From Algibacter mikhailovii (GTDB taxonomy: Bacteria > Bacteroidota > Bacteroidia > Flavobacteriales > Flavobacteriaceae), in the NCBI RefSeq assembly GCF_014651495.1, contig NZ_BMWZ01000002.1, positions 62,001 through 126,000 on the forward strand: 64,000 bases of DNA, read 5' to 3'. Shown here in pieces: positions 18,087-27,772 of the stretch. The translations under genes were made by a program, and so were the position numbers. The notes under the pieces are model-generated. The model had not been told where the DNA came from. It saw only the letters and a list, made by a program, of their open reading frames with translations, and ran no database searches. Numbering within the stretch: the stretch's first letter is position 1; each line of letters starts with the position of its first letter.

Positions 18087-18123
18087 AAAGCCAATAGTGT
18101 CTTTTCAACTATTGGCTTTTTTT
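18087..18123 (+). terminator. Intrinsic terminator after the exported two-module protein
   Basis: AAAGCCAATAGT (18087-18098) and ACTATTGGCTTT (18108-18119) form a perfect 12-bp stem with a 9-base loop, followed by a run of T. It lies 21 bases after the stop codon. Confidence 0.88.
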
Positions 18124-18155
18124 ATTTTTATATATTTTCTCTGGGCTGAAACCTA

Positions 18156-19133
18156 TTATTTCTTCCTATCAATAACATAATTCACCATAAGCTCTAAAGA
18201 GGTTCTAAATTTTGATTCAGGATAATCCTCCAATAACCCTAATGCTTTAATCTGAAATTCCTTCATTTTAGAAACCGCATAATCTAGTCCGCCATTGTCT
18301 TTTACAAAAGCAATAACCTCCTTTACGCGTTTAGTATCCTTATTATGATTTTTTATGGAATTAATAAGCCACTTTTTATCTTTCTTAGACGCTTGATTTA
18401 ATACATAAATCAATGGTAAAGTCATTTTTTGTTCTTTAATATCAATCCCCGTTGGTTTTCCTATTTGTGTGTCGCCATAATCAAATAAGTCATCTTTTAT
18501 TTGAAATGCCATACCTATTAATTCACCAAAATACCGCATGGTTTCAACATGTTGAGAATCTGGTTTTACCGATGCAGCACCTAAACTGCAACACGCGGCA
18601 ATTAAAGTGGCCGTTTTTTGACGTATAATTTCATAATAAACGTCTTCGGTAATGTCCAGTTTTCGGGCTTTTTCAATTTGTAGCAGTTCGCCCTCACTCA
18701 TTTCCCTAACGGCAATAGAAATAATTTTAAGCAAATCAAAGTCATTATTATCTATAGAGAGCAACAAACCTTTTGATAGCAAAAAATCACCAATAAGAAC
18801 AGCTATTTTATTTTTCCAAAGCGCATTAACCGAGAAGAATCCACGTCTTCTATTACTATCATCAACCACATCATCATGAACCAAAGTAGCAGTATGAATA
18901 AGCTCAATAACCGAAGCTCCTCTGTAGGTACGTTCACTAACTTCTCCATTAGACACCATTTTTGAAACCAAAAAAACAAACATAGGACGCATTTGTTTGC
19001 CTTTCCGATTTACAATATAATGCGTAATTCTGTTGAGTAAAGCTACTTTACTAGACATAGAAAGTTGAAACTTTTGTTCAAAAAGTTCCATTTCGTAGTC
19101 AATGGGATCTTTTATTTGCTCTACTATTTTCAA
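18156..19133 (-). CDS. Polyprenyl diphosphate synthase
   Basis: All-trans prenyl transferase that extends farnesyl or geranylgeranyl diphosphate with isopentenyl diphosphate, probably for the menaquinone side chain. The first Asp-rich motif is in LVHDDVVDDSNRRRG and the second in IKDDLFDYGD. Also present are the conserved GKQMRP (substrate-binding Arg/Lys) near 50 and the KTATLIAA helix. Length (325) fits octaprenyl or heptaprenyl synthases; the product chain length cannot be deduced. It lies 47 bases after rlmN on the same strand. Confidence 0.92.
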   Translation of the reverse strand: MKIVEQIKDPIDYEMELFEQKFQLSMSSKVALLNRITHYIVNRKGKQMRPMFVFLVSKMVSNGEVSERTYRGASVIELIHTATLVHDDVVDDSNRRRGFFSVNALWKNKIAVLIGDFLLSKGLLLSIDNNDFDLLKIISIAVREMSEGELLQIEKARKLDITEDVYYEIIRQKTATLIAACCSLGAASVKPDSQHVETMRYFGELIGMAFQIKDDLFDYGDTQIGKPTGIDIKEQKMTLPLIYVLNQASKKDKKWLINSIKNHNKDTKRVKEVIAFVKDNGGLDYAVSKMKEFQIKALGLLEDYPESKFRTSLELMVNYVIDRKK

Positions 19134-19180
19134 ATAATTATTTTATGAGCCATCAAATATAGGCCTTAGAAAATACTTTT

Positions 19181-20227
19181 TTACGTTTTATTGGCTAATT
19201 GTCCGCAAGCAGCATCAATATCCTTTCCTCGGCTTCGACGCACATTAACAACAATTCTGTTTTGCTCTAAAGTACGGATGTAATTCTCTAAAGCCTCGTT
19301 AGATGCTTGTTGAAACTCCCCATCATCAATTGGGTTATACTCAATTATATTCACCTTACATGGCACATATTTACAAAACTTCACAAAGGCATCAATATCA
19401 TTCTGGGTATCATTAATGCCCTTCCAAACTACGTATTCATAACTTATTTTTCGTTGTGTTTTTGTATACCAGTATTCCAAAGACTCACGTAAATCTTGCA
19501 AAGGAAATGTTTCATTAAACGGCATTATAGATGTTCGTACTTCGTCCACCGCTGAATGTAGCGAAACAGCTAAATTAAATTTTACCTCATCATCAGCCAT
19601 TTTTTTAATCATTTTAGGTACACCTGAAGTTGATACGGTAATTCTTTTAGGAGACATTCCTAATCCTTCTTTAGAGGTGATTTTATCTATTGCCTTTATG
19701 ACATTATTATAATTCATAAGCGGCTCTCCCATCCCCATAAAGACTATATTGCTTAGTGGTCTGTTATGATACAATCTACTTTCGTTATCAATAGCAACAA
19801 CCTGATCATAGATTTCATCAGGATTTAAATTACGCATACGTTTTAATCGTGATGTTGCGCAAAACTTACAATCTAAACTACAACCAACTTGGCTAGACAC
19901 ACAAGCTGTGGTTCTGGTTGAAGTTGGAATTAAAACCGATTCTACAATTAGTCCATCATGCAAACGCACAGCATTTTTTATAGTACCATCATTACTGCGT
20001 TGCATGGTATCTACTCGAATGTGATTAATTACAAAATTATCCTCAAGCATTTGCCTTGTCTCTTTTGAGATATTCGTCATATCTTCAAAAGAATATGCTG
20101 CCTTTTGCCATAGCCATTCATACACTTGATTTCCGCGAAATGCTTTATCGCCTTCTTTTACAAAAAATACTCTGAGTTGCTCTTTTGTAAGCGCACGTAT
20201 GTCTTTTTTCTTAATTTCCATTTGCAT
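19181..20227 (-). CDS. rlmN: 23S rRNA / tRNA adenine-C2 methyltransferase RlmN
   Basis: Radical SAM enzyme that methylates A2503 of 23S rRNA and A37 of some tRNAs. The cluster motif CSLDCKFC (CxxxCxxC) is present. The second conserved Cys upstream (TTACVSSQVGC) and the C-terminal methylated Cys in DAACGQL are both intact, as required by the RlmN mechanism. Length 348 is normal. The ATG at 20227 and another two codons later at 20221 are possible. A -7 box TATTTTTG ends at 20229, so transcription may begin around 20222 and a leaderless start is possible. Confidence 0.96.
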   Translation of the reverse strand: MQMEIKKKDIRALTKEQLRVFFVKEGDKAFRGNQVYEWLWQKAAYSFEDMTNISKETRQMLEDNFVINHIRVDTMQRSNDGTIKNAVRLHDGLIVESVLIPTSTRTTACVSSQVGCSLDCKFCATSRLKRMRNLNPDEIYDQVVAIDNESRLYHNRPLSNIVFMGMGEPLMNYNNVIKAIDKITSKEGLGMSPKRITVSTSGVPKMIKKMADDEVKFNLAVSLHSAVDEVRTSIMPFNETFPLQDLRESLEYWYTKTQRKISYEYVVWKGINDTQNDIDAFVKFCKYVPCKVNIIEYNPIDDGEFQQASNEALENYIRTLEQNRIVVNVRRSRGKDIDAACGQLANKT

Positions 20228-20228
20228 G

Positions 20229-20236
20229 CAAAAATA
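20229..20236 (-). promoter_or_regulatory. Candidate -7 box of rlmN
   Basis: TATTTTTG on the minus strand matches TANNTTTG exactly. It lies 1-9 bases upstream of the annotated ATG and 8 bases before a second ATG, implying little or no 5' leader if used. Confidence 0.4.
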
Positions 20237-20305
20237 GTGAAAGGAATTGATATTTTGATTTAAGACTTCGTTTGATAAAACGAGATCCTCTGATAAACGC
20301 CAATT

Positions 20306-20332
20306 AAAAAAGCCTCTTTAAAAAAAGAGGCT
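20306..20332 (-). terminator. Intrinsic terminator after queA
   Basis: Read on the minus strand, AGCCTCTTT (20332-20324) and AAAGAGGCT (20319-20311) form a 9-bp stem with a four-base loop, followed by TTTTT (20310-20306). It lies 25 bases after the queA stop. Confidence 0.82.
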
Positions 20333-20356
20333 CATTATTATTTTTATATCTGTTAA

Positions 20357-21406
20357 TTAGATGATTAACATAGCATCACCGTAGCTATAAAATTTATAAC
20401 CTTCTTTGATAGCCTCTTCATAGGCGCGCTTTATAAAATCATGACCAGCAAATGCAGAAACCATCATTAATAAAGTTGATTTTGGCGTATGAAAATTGGT
20501 AACCATACAATTGGCAATACTAAAATCATGCGGTGGAAAAATAAATTTATTCGTCCATCCATCAAATTCATTTAATTCACCATTTGTAGACACAGCACTT
20601 TCTATTGCTCGAATTGCTGTTGTTCCTACTGCACAAATACGTCTTTTTTCTTTAAGACCTTTATTCACAATTTTTACAGCTTCTGGACCAATCCTAAGTT
20701 CTTCACTGTCCATTTTGTGTTTAGACAAATCCTCTACTTCAACTGGATTAAACGTTCCTAAACCTACGTGAAGCGTAACCTCAGCAAAATTAATCCCTTT
20801 GATTTCAAATCGTTTTAAAAGGTGTTTTGAAAAGTGAAGCCCAGCTGTAGGTGCCGCAACAGCACCTTCATTTTTAGCAAAAATAGTTTGGTAACGGTCT
20901 TCATCTTCCGGCTCAACATCTCTTTTAATATATTTAGGTAGCGGTGTTTCTCCTAATTCGTTTAATTTTATTCTAAACTCTCTATATGATCCGTCATATA
21001 AGAAACGTAATGTACGGCCTCTTGATGTTGTGTTATCAATAACTTCTGCTACCAACGTATCATCATCACCAAAGTATAATTTATTTCCAATTCTTATCTT
21101 TCTCGCTGGATCAACTAAAACATCCCAAAGGCGTTGCTCTTCATTTAGCTCTCTTAATAAGAACACTTCTATTCTAGCGCCAGTTTTCTCTTTATTACCA
21201 TATAATCGCGCCGGAAAAACTTTCGTATTATTCAATATTAAAATATCATCTTCATTAAAATAATCGATGATATCTTTGAACATTTTATGCTCAATAGTTT
21301 GTTCTTTTCTGTTTAAAACCATTAAACGCGATTCATCCCTATTTTCTGCAGGATACTCAGCTAATAATTCATTTGGCAATTCAAATCCGAAGTTTGATAA
21401 TTTCAT
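20357..21406 (-). CDS. queA: S-adenosylmethionine:tRNA ribosyltransferase-isomerase QueA
   Basis: Adds the epoxycyclopentanediol ring to 7-aminomethyl-7-deazaguanine in tRNA in queuosine synthesis. The start at 21406 ([20 protein letters not shown]) matches the family's usual N-terminus. An upstream in-frame ATG at 21448 would add 14 poorly conserved residues and is not preferred. Conserved motifs include [23 protein letters not shown]-like [16 protein letters not shown], and TTAIRAIES. It has its own strong promoter and terminator. Confidence 0.96.
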   Translation of the reverse strand: MKLSNFGFELPNELLAEYPAENRDESRLMVLNRKEQTIEHKMFKDIIDYFNEDDILILNNTKVFPARLYGNKEKTGARIEVFLLRELNEEQRLWDVLVDPARKIRIGNKLYFGDDDTLVAEVIDNTTSRGRTLRFLYDGSYREFRIKLNELGETPLPKYIKRDVEPEDEDRYQTIFAKNEGAVAAPTAGLHFSKHLLKRFEIKGINFAEVTLHVGLGTFNPVEVEDLSKHKMDSEELRIGPEAVKIVNKGLKEKRRICAVGTTAIRAIESAVSTNGELNEFDGWTNKFIFPPHDFSIANCMVTNFHTPKSTLLMMVSAFAGHDFIKRAYEEAIKEGYKFYSYGDAMLII

Positions 21407-21511
21407 ATAATCGTTTTTGTTTTTAGTTGCTAATTTAATTATTGACACTATTTACAATAACTAATAGGCAACGGAATAATGTTTTGTATACTTTATTTTA
21501 CAAGAAAGCTG

Positions 21512-21543
21512 CAAATATACAATCTGAGCACAGGGGTTGTCAA
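21512..21543 (-). promoter_or_regulatory. Promoter of queA
   Basis: TTG (21543-21541) and TATATTTG (21519-21512), both on the minus strand, are separated by 21 bases. This is a full match to the flavobacterial promoter TTG-N17-23-TANNTTTG. It lies about 106 bases before the queA ATG. The leader shows no riboswitch signature. Confidence 0.65.
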
Positions 21544-21558
21544 GTAAATACGTGATTT

Positions 21559-22782
21559 TTATTTAGTTATTTGAAAACCTAGCGTTTCTAAGTCCTTGTA
21601 AAAAGTAGGATAAGATTTAGAAACAACCATAGCTTCTTCAATTACAATAGGCACCCTTAAGGCTAGTGGCGCAAATGCCATGGCCATTCTATGATCGTGA
21701 TATGTTGCAATAGGCACCATTTCCTTGATAACATTTGACGGTGCTAAATGCAAAGATTTATCGGTGATTTCAACCGCTCCTCCTAACTTTTCAATTTCTG
21801 TTTTTAAAGCGACTAACCTGTCAGTTTCCTTAATTTTCAAGGTATGAAGGCCTGTCAAGTCACAAGCTAAACCAAGAGCAAAACATGTAACTGCAATCGT
21901 TTGTGCTATATCTGGGGCGTTTTTTAAGTTTAGCGTTAATGGCTCCAGGTTAGCATCTACTTTCTTTAGCACCAATTGGTTTTCTTTAAATGTTGAAGAC
22001 ACTCCAAAATGCTTATAAATATTCACCAACACCGAATCTCCTTGTAAAGAATTTTCTTTATACGAGGATAAAGTTATTTGAGTACCAACGTCGCTTAAAG
22101 CTACTATACTAAAATAATACGAGGCCGAAGACCAGTCTGACTCAACAGTAAGCGTTTTTGCTTTTAAAGTTTTTGCATTGGGCTTTACCGTGATCACATT
22201 ATCAATAAATGACGATTCTACACCAATTTCATCAAGTAAACTCAACGTCATTTTTATATAAGGCACTGAGGTAATCTCTCCTTCTAGTGATAATTCAAGT
22301 CCATTTTCTAATTTTGAAGCAATTAACAACAAAGCTGAAATGTATTGACTACTTACATTGGCATTAAGTGACACTTTACTTTTGGTTAGTTTTTTACCTA
22401 AAATTTTAATAGGCGGATACCCTTCATTCTCTTCAAAACTAATCTCCGCGCCAAGTGCCTGCAAAGCCTCTACTAATATTTTAATAGGGCGCTCTTTCAT
22501 TCTTTTTGAACCGGTTAGAACCGTTTCTCTACCTTCTTGTATTGAAAAATATGCCGTTAGAAAGCGCATTGCTGTGCCTGCGTGGTGAATATCAACTACC
22601 GTTTGGTCTGAGTTTAATGCCTTAATCATTAAATTACTATCATCTGAATTAGAAACATTATCTAATTTAAACTCTGGATATAAGGCTTGTAAGAGTAATA
22701 ATCTATTGGATTCACTTTTAGAACCCGTAATTTGAACCGTTGATTCTTTCGCTATTGTTGATTTATGTAGGGTAAAGTGCAT
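21559..22782 (-). CDS. aroA: 3-phosphoshikimate 1-carboxyvinyltransferase (EPSP synthase)
   Basis: Transfers enolpyruvate from PEP to shikimate 3-phosphate in chorismate synthesis. Typical sites are seen: GSKSESNRLL at about 18-27 (phosphoenolpyruvate binding), HHAGTAMRF near 77, and HDHRMAMAFA near 366. The second substrate loop around NVSSQYISALL is also intact. At 407 residues it is slightly shorter than the 427 of E. coli, common in Bacteroidota. It is separated from the Phe/Tyr operon that uses its product. It is 31 bases after the MazG-like gene on the same strand. Confidence 0.96.
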   Translation of the reverse strand: MHFTLHKSTIAKESTVQITGSKSESNRLLLLQALYPEFKLDNVSNSDDSNLMIKALNSDQTVVDIHHAGTAMRFLTAYFSIQEGRETVLTGSKRMKERPIKILVEALQALGAEISFEENEGYPPIKILGKKLTKSKVSLNANVSSQYISALLLIASKLENGLELSLEGEITSVPYIKMTLSLLDEIGVESSFIDNVITVKPNAKTLKAKTLTVESDWSSASYYFSIVALSDVGTQITLSSYKENSLQGDSVLVNIYKHFGVSSTFKENQLVLKKVDANLEPLTLNLKNAPDIAQTIAVTCFALGLACDLTGLHTLKIKETDRLVALKTEIEKLGGAVEITDKSLHLAPSNVIKEMVPIATYHDHRMAMAFAPLALRVPIVIEEAMVVSKSYPTFYKDLETLGFQITK

Positions 22783-22813
22783 ACTTTTTAATTCAATTTA
22801 AAGGAATGCAAAT

Positions 22814-23140
22814 TTACTTTAATTTTTCATTATTATGGTGTCTATCGTGGTCTCGTTTTCCTTTCTTGTACATTCTTTTATCAAATGCTTCTTGCAAATC
22901 TACCCCTGTTTGATTTGCCAAACACAGAACAACGAATAAAACATCGGCAAGTTCTTCACCTAGATCTTTGTCTTTATCGCTTTCTTTTTCACTTTGTTCA
23001 CCGTAGCGTCTGGCAATAATTCGTGCCACTTCACCAACTTCTTCAGTGAGTTGCGCCATATTGGTTAGCTCATTAAAATAACGAACACCATGCTCGTTTA
23101 TCCAGTCATCAACTTCTTTTTGTGCGTTTTGTATTTTCAT
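22814..23140 (-). CDS. MazG-like nucleotide pyrophosphohydrolase
   Basis: A 108-residue all-alpha NTP pyrophosphatase of the MazG-like group, probably hydrolysing non-canonical nucleoside triphosphates. The metal-binding pattern EEVGEVARI (ExxE) and EELADVLFVV (ExxD) are both present. A charged Lys/Asp/His-rich tail follows. It is about half the length of full MazG and resembles the small dimeric type. A 48-base hairpin (23150-23197) precedes it. Cellular role is inferred from family only. Confidence 0.82.
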   Translation of the reverse strand: MKIQNAQKEVDDWINEHGVRYFNELTNMAQLTEEVGEVARIIARRYGEQSEKESDKDKDLGEELADVLFVVLCLANQTGVDLQEAFDKRMYKKGKRDHDRHHNNEKLK

Positions 23141-23149
23141 TGAAATATA

Positions 23150-23197
23150 GTTATCTAGTAAAAGATAAAAATACGTTTTTAACTTTTACTAGATAAC
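23150..23197. repeat. 15-bp perfect inverted repeat upstream of the MazG-like gene
   Basis: GTTATCTAGTAAAAG (23150-23164) and CTTTTACTAGATAAC (23183-23197) are perfect arms around an 18-base AT-rich loop. It lies between the DUF3857 gene (ends 23226) and the MazG-like gene. No T-tract follows on either strand, so termination is doubtful. Confidence 0.55.
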
Positions 23198-23225
23198 TTG
23201 TTAAACAATTAAAAGGAAATCACTA

Positions 23226-25241
23226 TTACACTTTGGAAATTACAATCTGCTCAGCTTCTTTTTCAACTAATTGAGATATGTACATTTTTAGAATTTCATA
23301 ATGGTTTGGCGTTACAATTGCACTATTTATTTGTGTAGAAACAATTAATTGGATGTTTCTGTCTTTAGCAAGTACATTATACTTGAAAATGCCTAGATTA
23401 TCTGGCAAGGCCACTGCCGCACCCTTTGGTAACTCTTGAATTTCATAGCCCTCAGGTATATTAATCGTTATCTTATACGTGTTTTTTGATGGGTAACCAA
23501 AATCAATGGGATAATCCCTTTGCTCTAACTTGAATGGATTTTCATCCATCTTAAAATAAAACATGGGTGAAAAATATAATTTATCACCAATTTTATCAGC
23601 TTGGGCTTCTTTTACAAACTTATAGGATTCCATTACTGGCTTGGTTAAATCATTTTCGTTCTTCACACTAAAGTCTGACACTTCAAGTCCTCCATATTTA
23701 TTTTCAAGATCCTCTAAATACTCATCTTCATCTCGATTATTATATTTTATTCTATAATCCAAGGCACTGTGACCTGTTTTCATACTTCTATAGCCACCAG
23801 AAATTGTGCCTTCACTATCCATCTTAACCATAACAGAATACACGTTCTTTGATAAATCACTTGGATACAAATCAATTAATTGAGAATTCCCATGCTCCGT
23901 AATTATTCGCCCCTGCCAATTTAAAGCCCTAAACGGTAAAATATTTGGTAAACAATAATCGCTTGTTGCATCCAGTAAAAAAGATTGATTGACCTCTTTT
24001 ACATAAGTGATGACATAATTAAAGCCTTCTCTTGTTGGAAAAAGGGGAACTCCATGCTGTCTGGTACTAACCAAAACTGGATACGCTTTTACTCCGGCAT
24101 AATTAAGCATTGCTGTTAACATTAAATTTATTTCTGCAACATTTCCAACTTGAGATTTATAGGCCTTTTTCACGCCTTCATCAACTAAGTAGCCATTATA
24201 TCCATTCCATTTAATTCTATTCTTTACAAAATTGTAAATTCTACTTGCTCTTGTCATTGGATCTGAAACATCTGCAATTAAAGCGTCAATATCGTCCTTA
24301 AAATAACTTGTCTTTGACAACTCATCACCAAAGCTTGAACTCTGGTATATCTTTTTAATTACATCCTCCCATGTGGTGGAGTAATTCTCAGTTCCAGAAT
24401 TTGGAAATTGTGTATATGACAATTCATATTTTACTGCTGACCTATAATTATCAATATTGTTAACAAATGGTTCCTGAATTAAGGCCGGTATATTCTCAAG
24501 TTCATAAGTAGAAACCGTAGTTATAAAGTCTATATTCTCCGAACTATATGTGGTACGTACGGCATCCGTCAAGCTACTCCCTCCTGTTCTTGATTTATTA
24601 TTCAAAGTGATTTTCCCTGGTTTCCGCTCCACATGAGGCGCCACAGCCATATAACCCTTGGTATTTAATTTAAAATTAAAGTACTCAGGGCTAGCAAATT
24701 TGGCCTTTAACTTTTTTACAGGAATATCATGCTGAAATACAAATTCATCAACATTAGTAACAAACGGGGAATTGACCCTATACTTATACTCAATGACACT
24801 TCCTTCATTTGCATTAGGCATGGTAAACTTGACTTCATTTCTATATTTTGATAATTCTGTTTTAAAAATACCGTCCTTTTTTAATTTATTCTTAATGATT
24901 TCATCTCCAACTAAACTGTAGGTATACCCCTTAATTCCAAGTATTTGCTCGTCATCATTACCGCTTTTATAAAGTTTAACCGACTTAGTTGCATAATCAA
25001 GACCTTCTTTATTATATATTTTTATGCGCTCATGCACTTCAGTTACCAACTGAAATCCAGTTGATTGTTGGTAATCCACATATGTTTTACGATAAGTATA
25101 CAGGTAAGACGCGCTCGCATTACTATCAATGGGACTGTACGCTTCTTTTAATTCTTCTTTAGATATATCTCCAAACTCATAATCCTGAGCCGGCAAGGAA
25201 AGGGCAAAAATGAGCCCCATAAAAAGTACGATGTTTTTCAT
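23226..25241 (-). CDS. Exported DUF3857-transglutaminase protein, copy 1
   Basis: The product starts with a signal peptide (FMGLIFALSLPAQ). It has a DUF3857-type N-terminal region and a transglutaminase-like core near 310-440 containing KNRIKWNGYNG and GNVAEINLMLTAMLNYAGVKAYPVL. The Cys position of the usual GDC motif is Val here (GNVAEI), so classical transglutaminase catalysis is doubtful. A C-terminal DUF3858-like beta domain follows. At 671 residues it is full length. It lies next to a second copy (25257) with the same architecture but with an intact GDC, suggesting duplication and divergence. Substrate unknown. Confidence 0.8.
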   Translation of the reverse strand: MKNIVLFMGLIFALSLPAQDYEFGDISKEELKEAYSPIDSNASASYLYTYRKTYVDYQQSTGFQLVTEVHERIKIYNKEGLDYATKSVKLYKSGNDDEQILGIKGYTYSLVGDEIIKNKLKKDGIFKTELSKYRNEVKFTMPNANEGSVIEYKYRVNSPFVTNVDEFVFQHDIPVKKLKAKFASPEYFNFKLNTKGYMAVAPHVERKPGKITLNNKSRTGGSSLTDAVRTTYSSENIDFITTVSTYELENIPALIQEPFVNNIDNYRSAVKYELSYTQFPNSGTENYSTTWEDVIKKIYQSSSFGDELSKTSYFKDDIDALIADVSDPMTRASRIYNFVKNRIKWNGYNGYLVDEGVKKAYKSQVGNVAEINLMLTAMLNYAGVKAYPVLVSTRQHGVPLFPTREGFNYVITYVKEVNQSFLLDATSDYCLPNILPFRALNWQGRIITEHGNSQLIDLYPSDLSKNVYSVMVKMDSEGTISGGYRSMKTGHSALDYRIKYNNRDEDEYLEDLENKYGGLEVSDFSVKNENDLTKPVMESYKFVKEAQADKIGDKLYFSPMFYFKMDENPFKLEQRDYPIDFGYPSKNTYKITINIPEGYEIQELPKGAAVALPDNLGIFKYNVLAKDRNIQLIVSTQINSAIVTPNHYEILKMYISQLVEKEAEQIVISKV

Positions 25242-25256
25242 TTTATATAGGTTAAG

Positions 25257-27167
25257 TTAGGATTTTATTAAAGCAATTTTAGCATTATCTTGTCGGGCCA
25301 CTGTTTTATAAAAGTCACGGAATGCCGTATAGTCTTCTTTTGGGAATTCGCCGTCTTTAATGGTAAACTCTCTTTTATAAACAAGCGTATGCTCGTCCTT
25401 TACAATGACCTCTGTTTTATACACTCCAAATTTGTTTTCTATACTATTGTTTTTTGGCAATGACTCTACTACGTAGTCAGCTGGAATCTTAATTTCTACC
25501 TCATCCAAATCTTTAAAGCCTCTTTTTACTTTTAACGGTAATTTTCTATTTCTGTATCGGTCTGGCACATGCTCATTTCTATTAAAGGCATTAACATGAA
25601 CCAGCATTCTATCGCCAATAATTTTAGAATAATTATCGCCTTGAAAACTAATATCTTCAATAAATTCAATTTGATCTTTATTATTATGAAGACGCATATC
25701 TTTGATTGTTATATCATTTATATAGCCCCAACGGTTTTTATAATGTTTATCCAATTCACGCTCAGTTTCGGTCTCAAGCCAATATTTGTTATCATACTGA
25801 ATCCCTTTAGACTGAAAGGTTGCTTTGGCCTCAATTAATCCGTCTTTTGATATGCTATAATGCCCTTTTATAATTTGTAAACTCTCATCGACTTCATATT
25901 TTTTAGTGTGTTGAATTTTTCCACCTTCAGAAGATACAACCAAAACATCACGATCATCAGTAAAATCGCCAATAAACCCAAAGGGTAATTTCTGACTTGT
26001 ACATTCCAACCATATATCTTCACCCGTCTCTTGTGGAATATTCAGTATCACATGATCGCCTTGTATTGAAGCAAAATCCTTTTCTAGACTTCTTTGTCCG
26101 TCTTTAGAATAAACCACAACATAATTTGATTTGACACCAGCAGCATGTAACAGTGTCATGGTGTAATTAGTTAAGGCCTTACAATCTCCATAACCCAGTC
26201 TATCAACTTCTGAAGCATTAAAAGGCTTCCAACCTCCAATACCAACTTGGACACTAATGTATCGCGTCTTATCCTGCACGTATTGGTATATTTTTTTGGC
26301 TTTATCTAAATCAGTATTTTCATTTTTTACCAATTCTTGAATTTCCAAAATAGTACTTTGCGGTAAATCGTGTGTGTCTTTTATAAGATCATTATACATC
26401 CATTTTCCAAAGTCATTCCAATTTTCAACCGTTGTCTCTACACCCTCTAATGTAAAATGCGTAGATCTTAACAAGACCTTTGGTGCGATATCAAAAAAAG
26501 AAGGACTATACATTTCAGGTTTTAATGCGGCTAAATTTTTAACCTCATAATGTATTTTGTTAGCACCTTCTGATTTTTTAAGGACATCATCCGTGAAATT
26601 TTTCACTTTGGTTAAAATCGTAAAGCCTTCCGGAAAATCGATGGTGTAAGAACTGTTCTCAGTACTTACAAAATACCCTTCTATAGGTCTAAATGAATCT
26701 ATAAACGCGGTATTACTGGTAGACACTTCACAGGTAAACTCAATAGTATAAGGATAAGTAATTGGTGTATATTCTAAATATTTCACCCTAGAATCTGAAT
26801 ATAACGTACCCCCATTTACCGCACTTACATCCTTAAAATCATTTTTTTTGATTTTCTTTATTTGACTACCTGAAGCATTATAAACTACGGCTTCTAACGC
26901 CTTTATTTTAGTAACATCGTCATAGTAAGCATAGGCATCAACGGCATCATTACCATTTTTGTTTAAAACCGTAATAATACGCTTTTGAACAACAAGCATT
27001 TCATTTGAAGATTTTAAGTTGATGTTTATATCGTTTGACCGAATAACGGCGTTGGCTTGATTGGCAAGATCTTTAGATATAGTAAAACTACTATATAATT
27101 CTGTCTGTGAAAATGCCAAAAGGTTGATTAACAAAAAGAAAATGTTAACCTTCATTTTTGAATTCAT
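25257..27167 (-). CDS. Exported DUF3857-transglutaminase protein, copy 2
   Basis: A 636-residue secreted protein with a short signal peptide (NIFFLLINLLAFS), a DUF3857 domain and a transglutaminase-like domain with intact YGDCKALTNYTMTLL at about 315-331. A downstream His (GDHVILNIP) and Asp/Glu region complete a possible triad. The fold is a periplasmic protease or peptidase relative; target unknown. It is 16 bases upstream of the second copy, same strand, so both are probably co-transcribed. Confidence 0.82.
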   Translation of the reverse strand: MNSKMKVNIFFLLINLLAFSQTELYSSFTISKDLANQANAVIRSNDININLKSSNEMLVVQKRIITVLNKNGNDAVDAYAYYDDVTKIKALEAVVYNASGSQIKKIKKNDFKDVSAVNGGTLYSDSRVKYLEYTPITYPYTIEFTCEVSTSNTAFIDSFRPIEGYFVSTENSSYTIDFPEGFTILTKVKNFTDDVLKKSEGANKIHYEVKNLAALKPEMYSPSFFDIAPKVLLRSTHFTLEGVETTVENWNDFGKWMYNDLIKDTHDLPQSTILEIQELVKNENTDLDKAKKIYQYVQDKTRYISVQVGIGGWKPFNASEVDRLGYGDCKALTNYTMTLLHAAGVKSNYVVVYSKDGQRSLEKDFASIQGDHVILNIPQETGEDIWLECTSQKLPFGFIGDFTDDRDVLVVSSEGGKIQHTKKYEVDESLQIIKGHYSISKDGLIEAKATFQSKGIQYDNKYWLETETERELDKHYKNRWGYINDITIKDMRLHNNKDQIEFIEDISFQGDNYSKIIGDRMLVHVNAFNRNEHVPDRYRNRKLPLKVKRGFKDLDEVEIKIPADYVVESLPKNNSIENKFGVYKTEVIVKDEHTLVYKREFTIKDGEFPKEDYTAFRDFYKTVARQDNAKIALIKS

Positions 27168-27244
27168 GTACTCTAGGTTAAGTTTGGTGCTCGTTGTAAA
27201 TATAATTTAAGCTGAATACAACTTATATGATTAAAATCATAATC

Positions 27245-27772
27245 TTACTTAAAAACCAAATATAACTTTTTAGTTAAAAATCCTACAATAAAAACAAGAA
27301 AACATGGTAGCAGGACGTACTTAAATTCGCTGAACAGCACTTTTAGTCCCCATTCTGAAAAAAAGGACCTTATACCCATTGGGGAAACTTCTATGCCTCT
27401 AAACTGGAAAAAGAAACGTTCATTGTTAAACGGAATAAAAAAACCAACGCCCTCCCCTCCCGTGGTCATGGCATCTAAAATACCATGGGAAACGGTAGAT
27501 AAAAAAATAACGATAAACCAAACCCACTTATTTTGTTTCCCAAAAACAATCATTAATAAAAAGGCCCATAAAATGGCAAATAAAATAGAATGTGTAAAAC
27601 CTCTATGACCAAGAGGTGCCTCATAAGGTATTCCCATTCGAAATCCAACAACATCAAAATCTGGTAAAATAGTTGAAAATATGGCTAAAACTAACAACCA
27701 TTTTAAATTTTTATTATCGATGATTTTAGACAGCGTAAATCCTACTGCAGCATGACCAAATATTGATGCCAT
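27245..27772 (-). CDS. YdjM-like membrane-bound metal-dependent hydrolase
   Basis: The 175-residue protein has about four membrane helices and the conserved polar positions HAAVGF near the N-terminus, PDFDVV near 38, and HRGFTHS near 57, which form a metal site in the YdjM/DUF457 family. The function is unknown beyond the predicted hydrolase fold. It shares one base with dtd and lies at the end of an rsgA-dtd-ydjM-like unit. Confidence 0.8.
   Translation of the reverse strand: MASIFGHAAVGFTLSKIIDNKNLKWLLVLAIFSTILPDFDVVGFRMGIPYEAPLGHRGFTHSILFAILWAFLLMIVFGKQNKWVWFIVIFLSTVSHGILDAMTTGGEGVGFFIPFNNERFFFQFRGIEVSPMGIRSFFSEWGLKVLFSEFKYVLLPCFLVFIVGFLTKKLYLVFK

Noticed and set aside
21407-21505. preQ1 riboswitch in the queA leader
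   Set aside because: No C-rich loop plus A-rich tail pseudoknot was found; the leader is unstructured AT-rich DNA.
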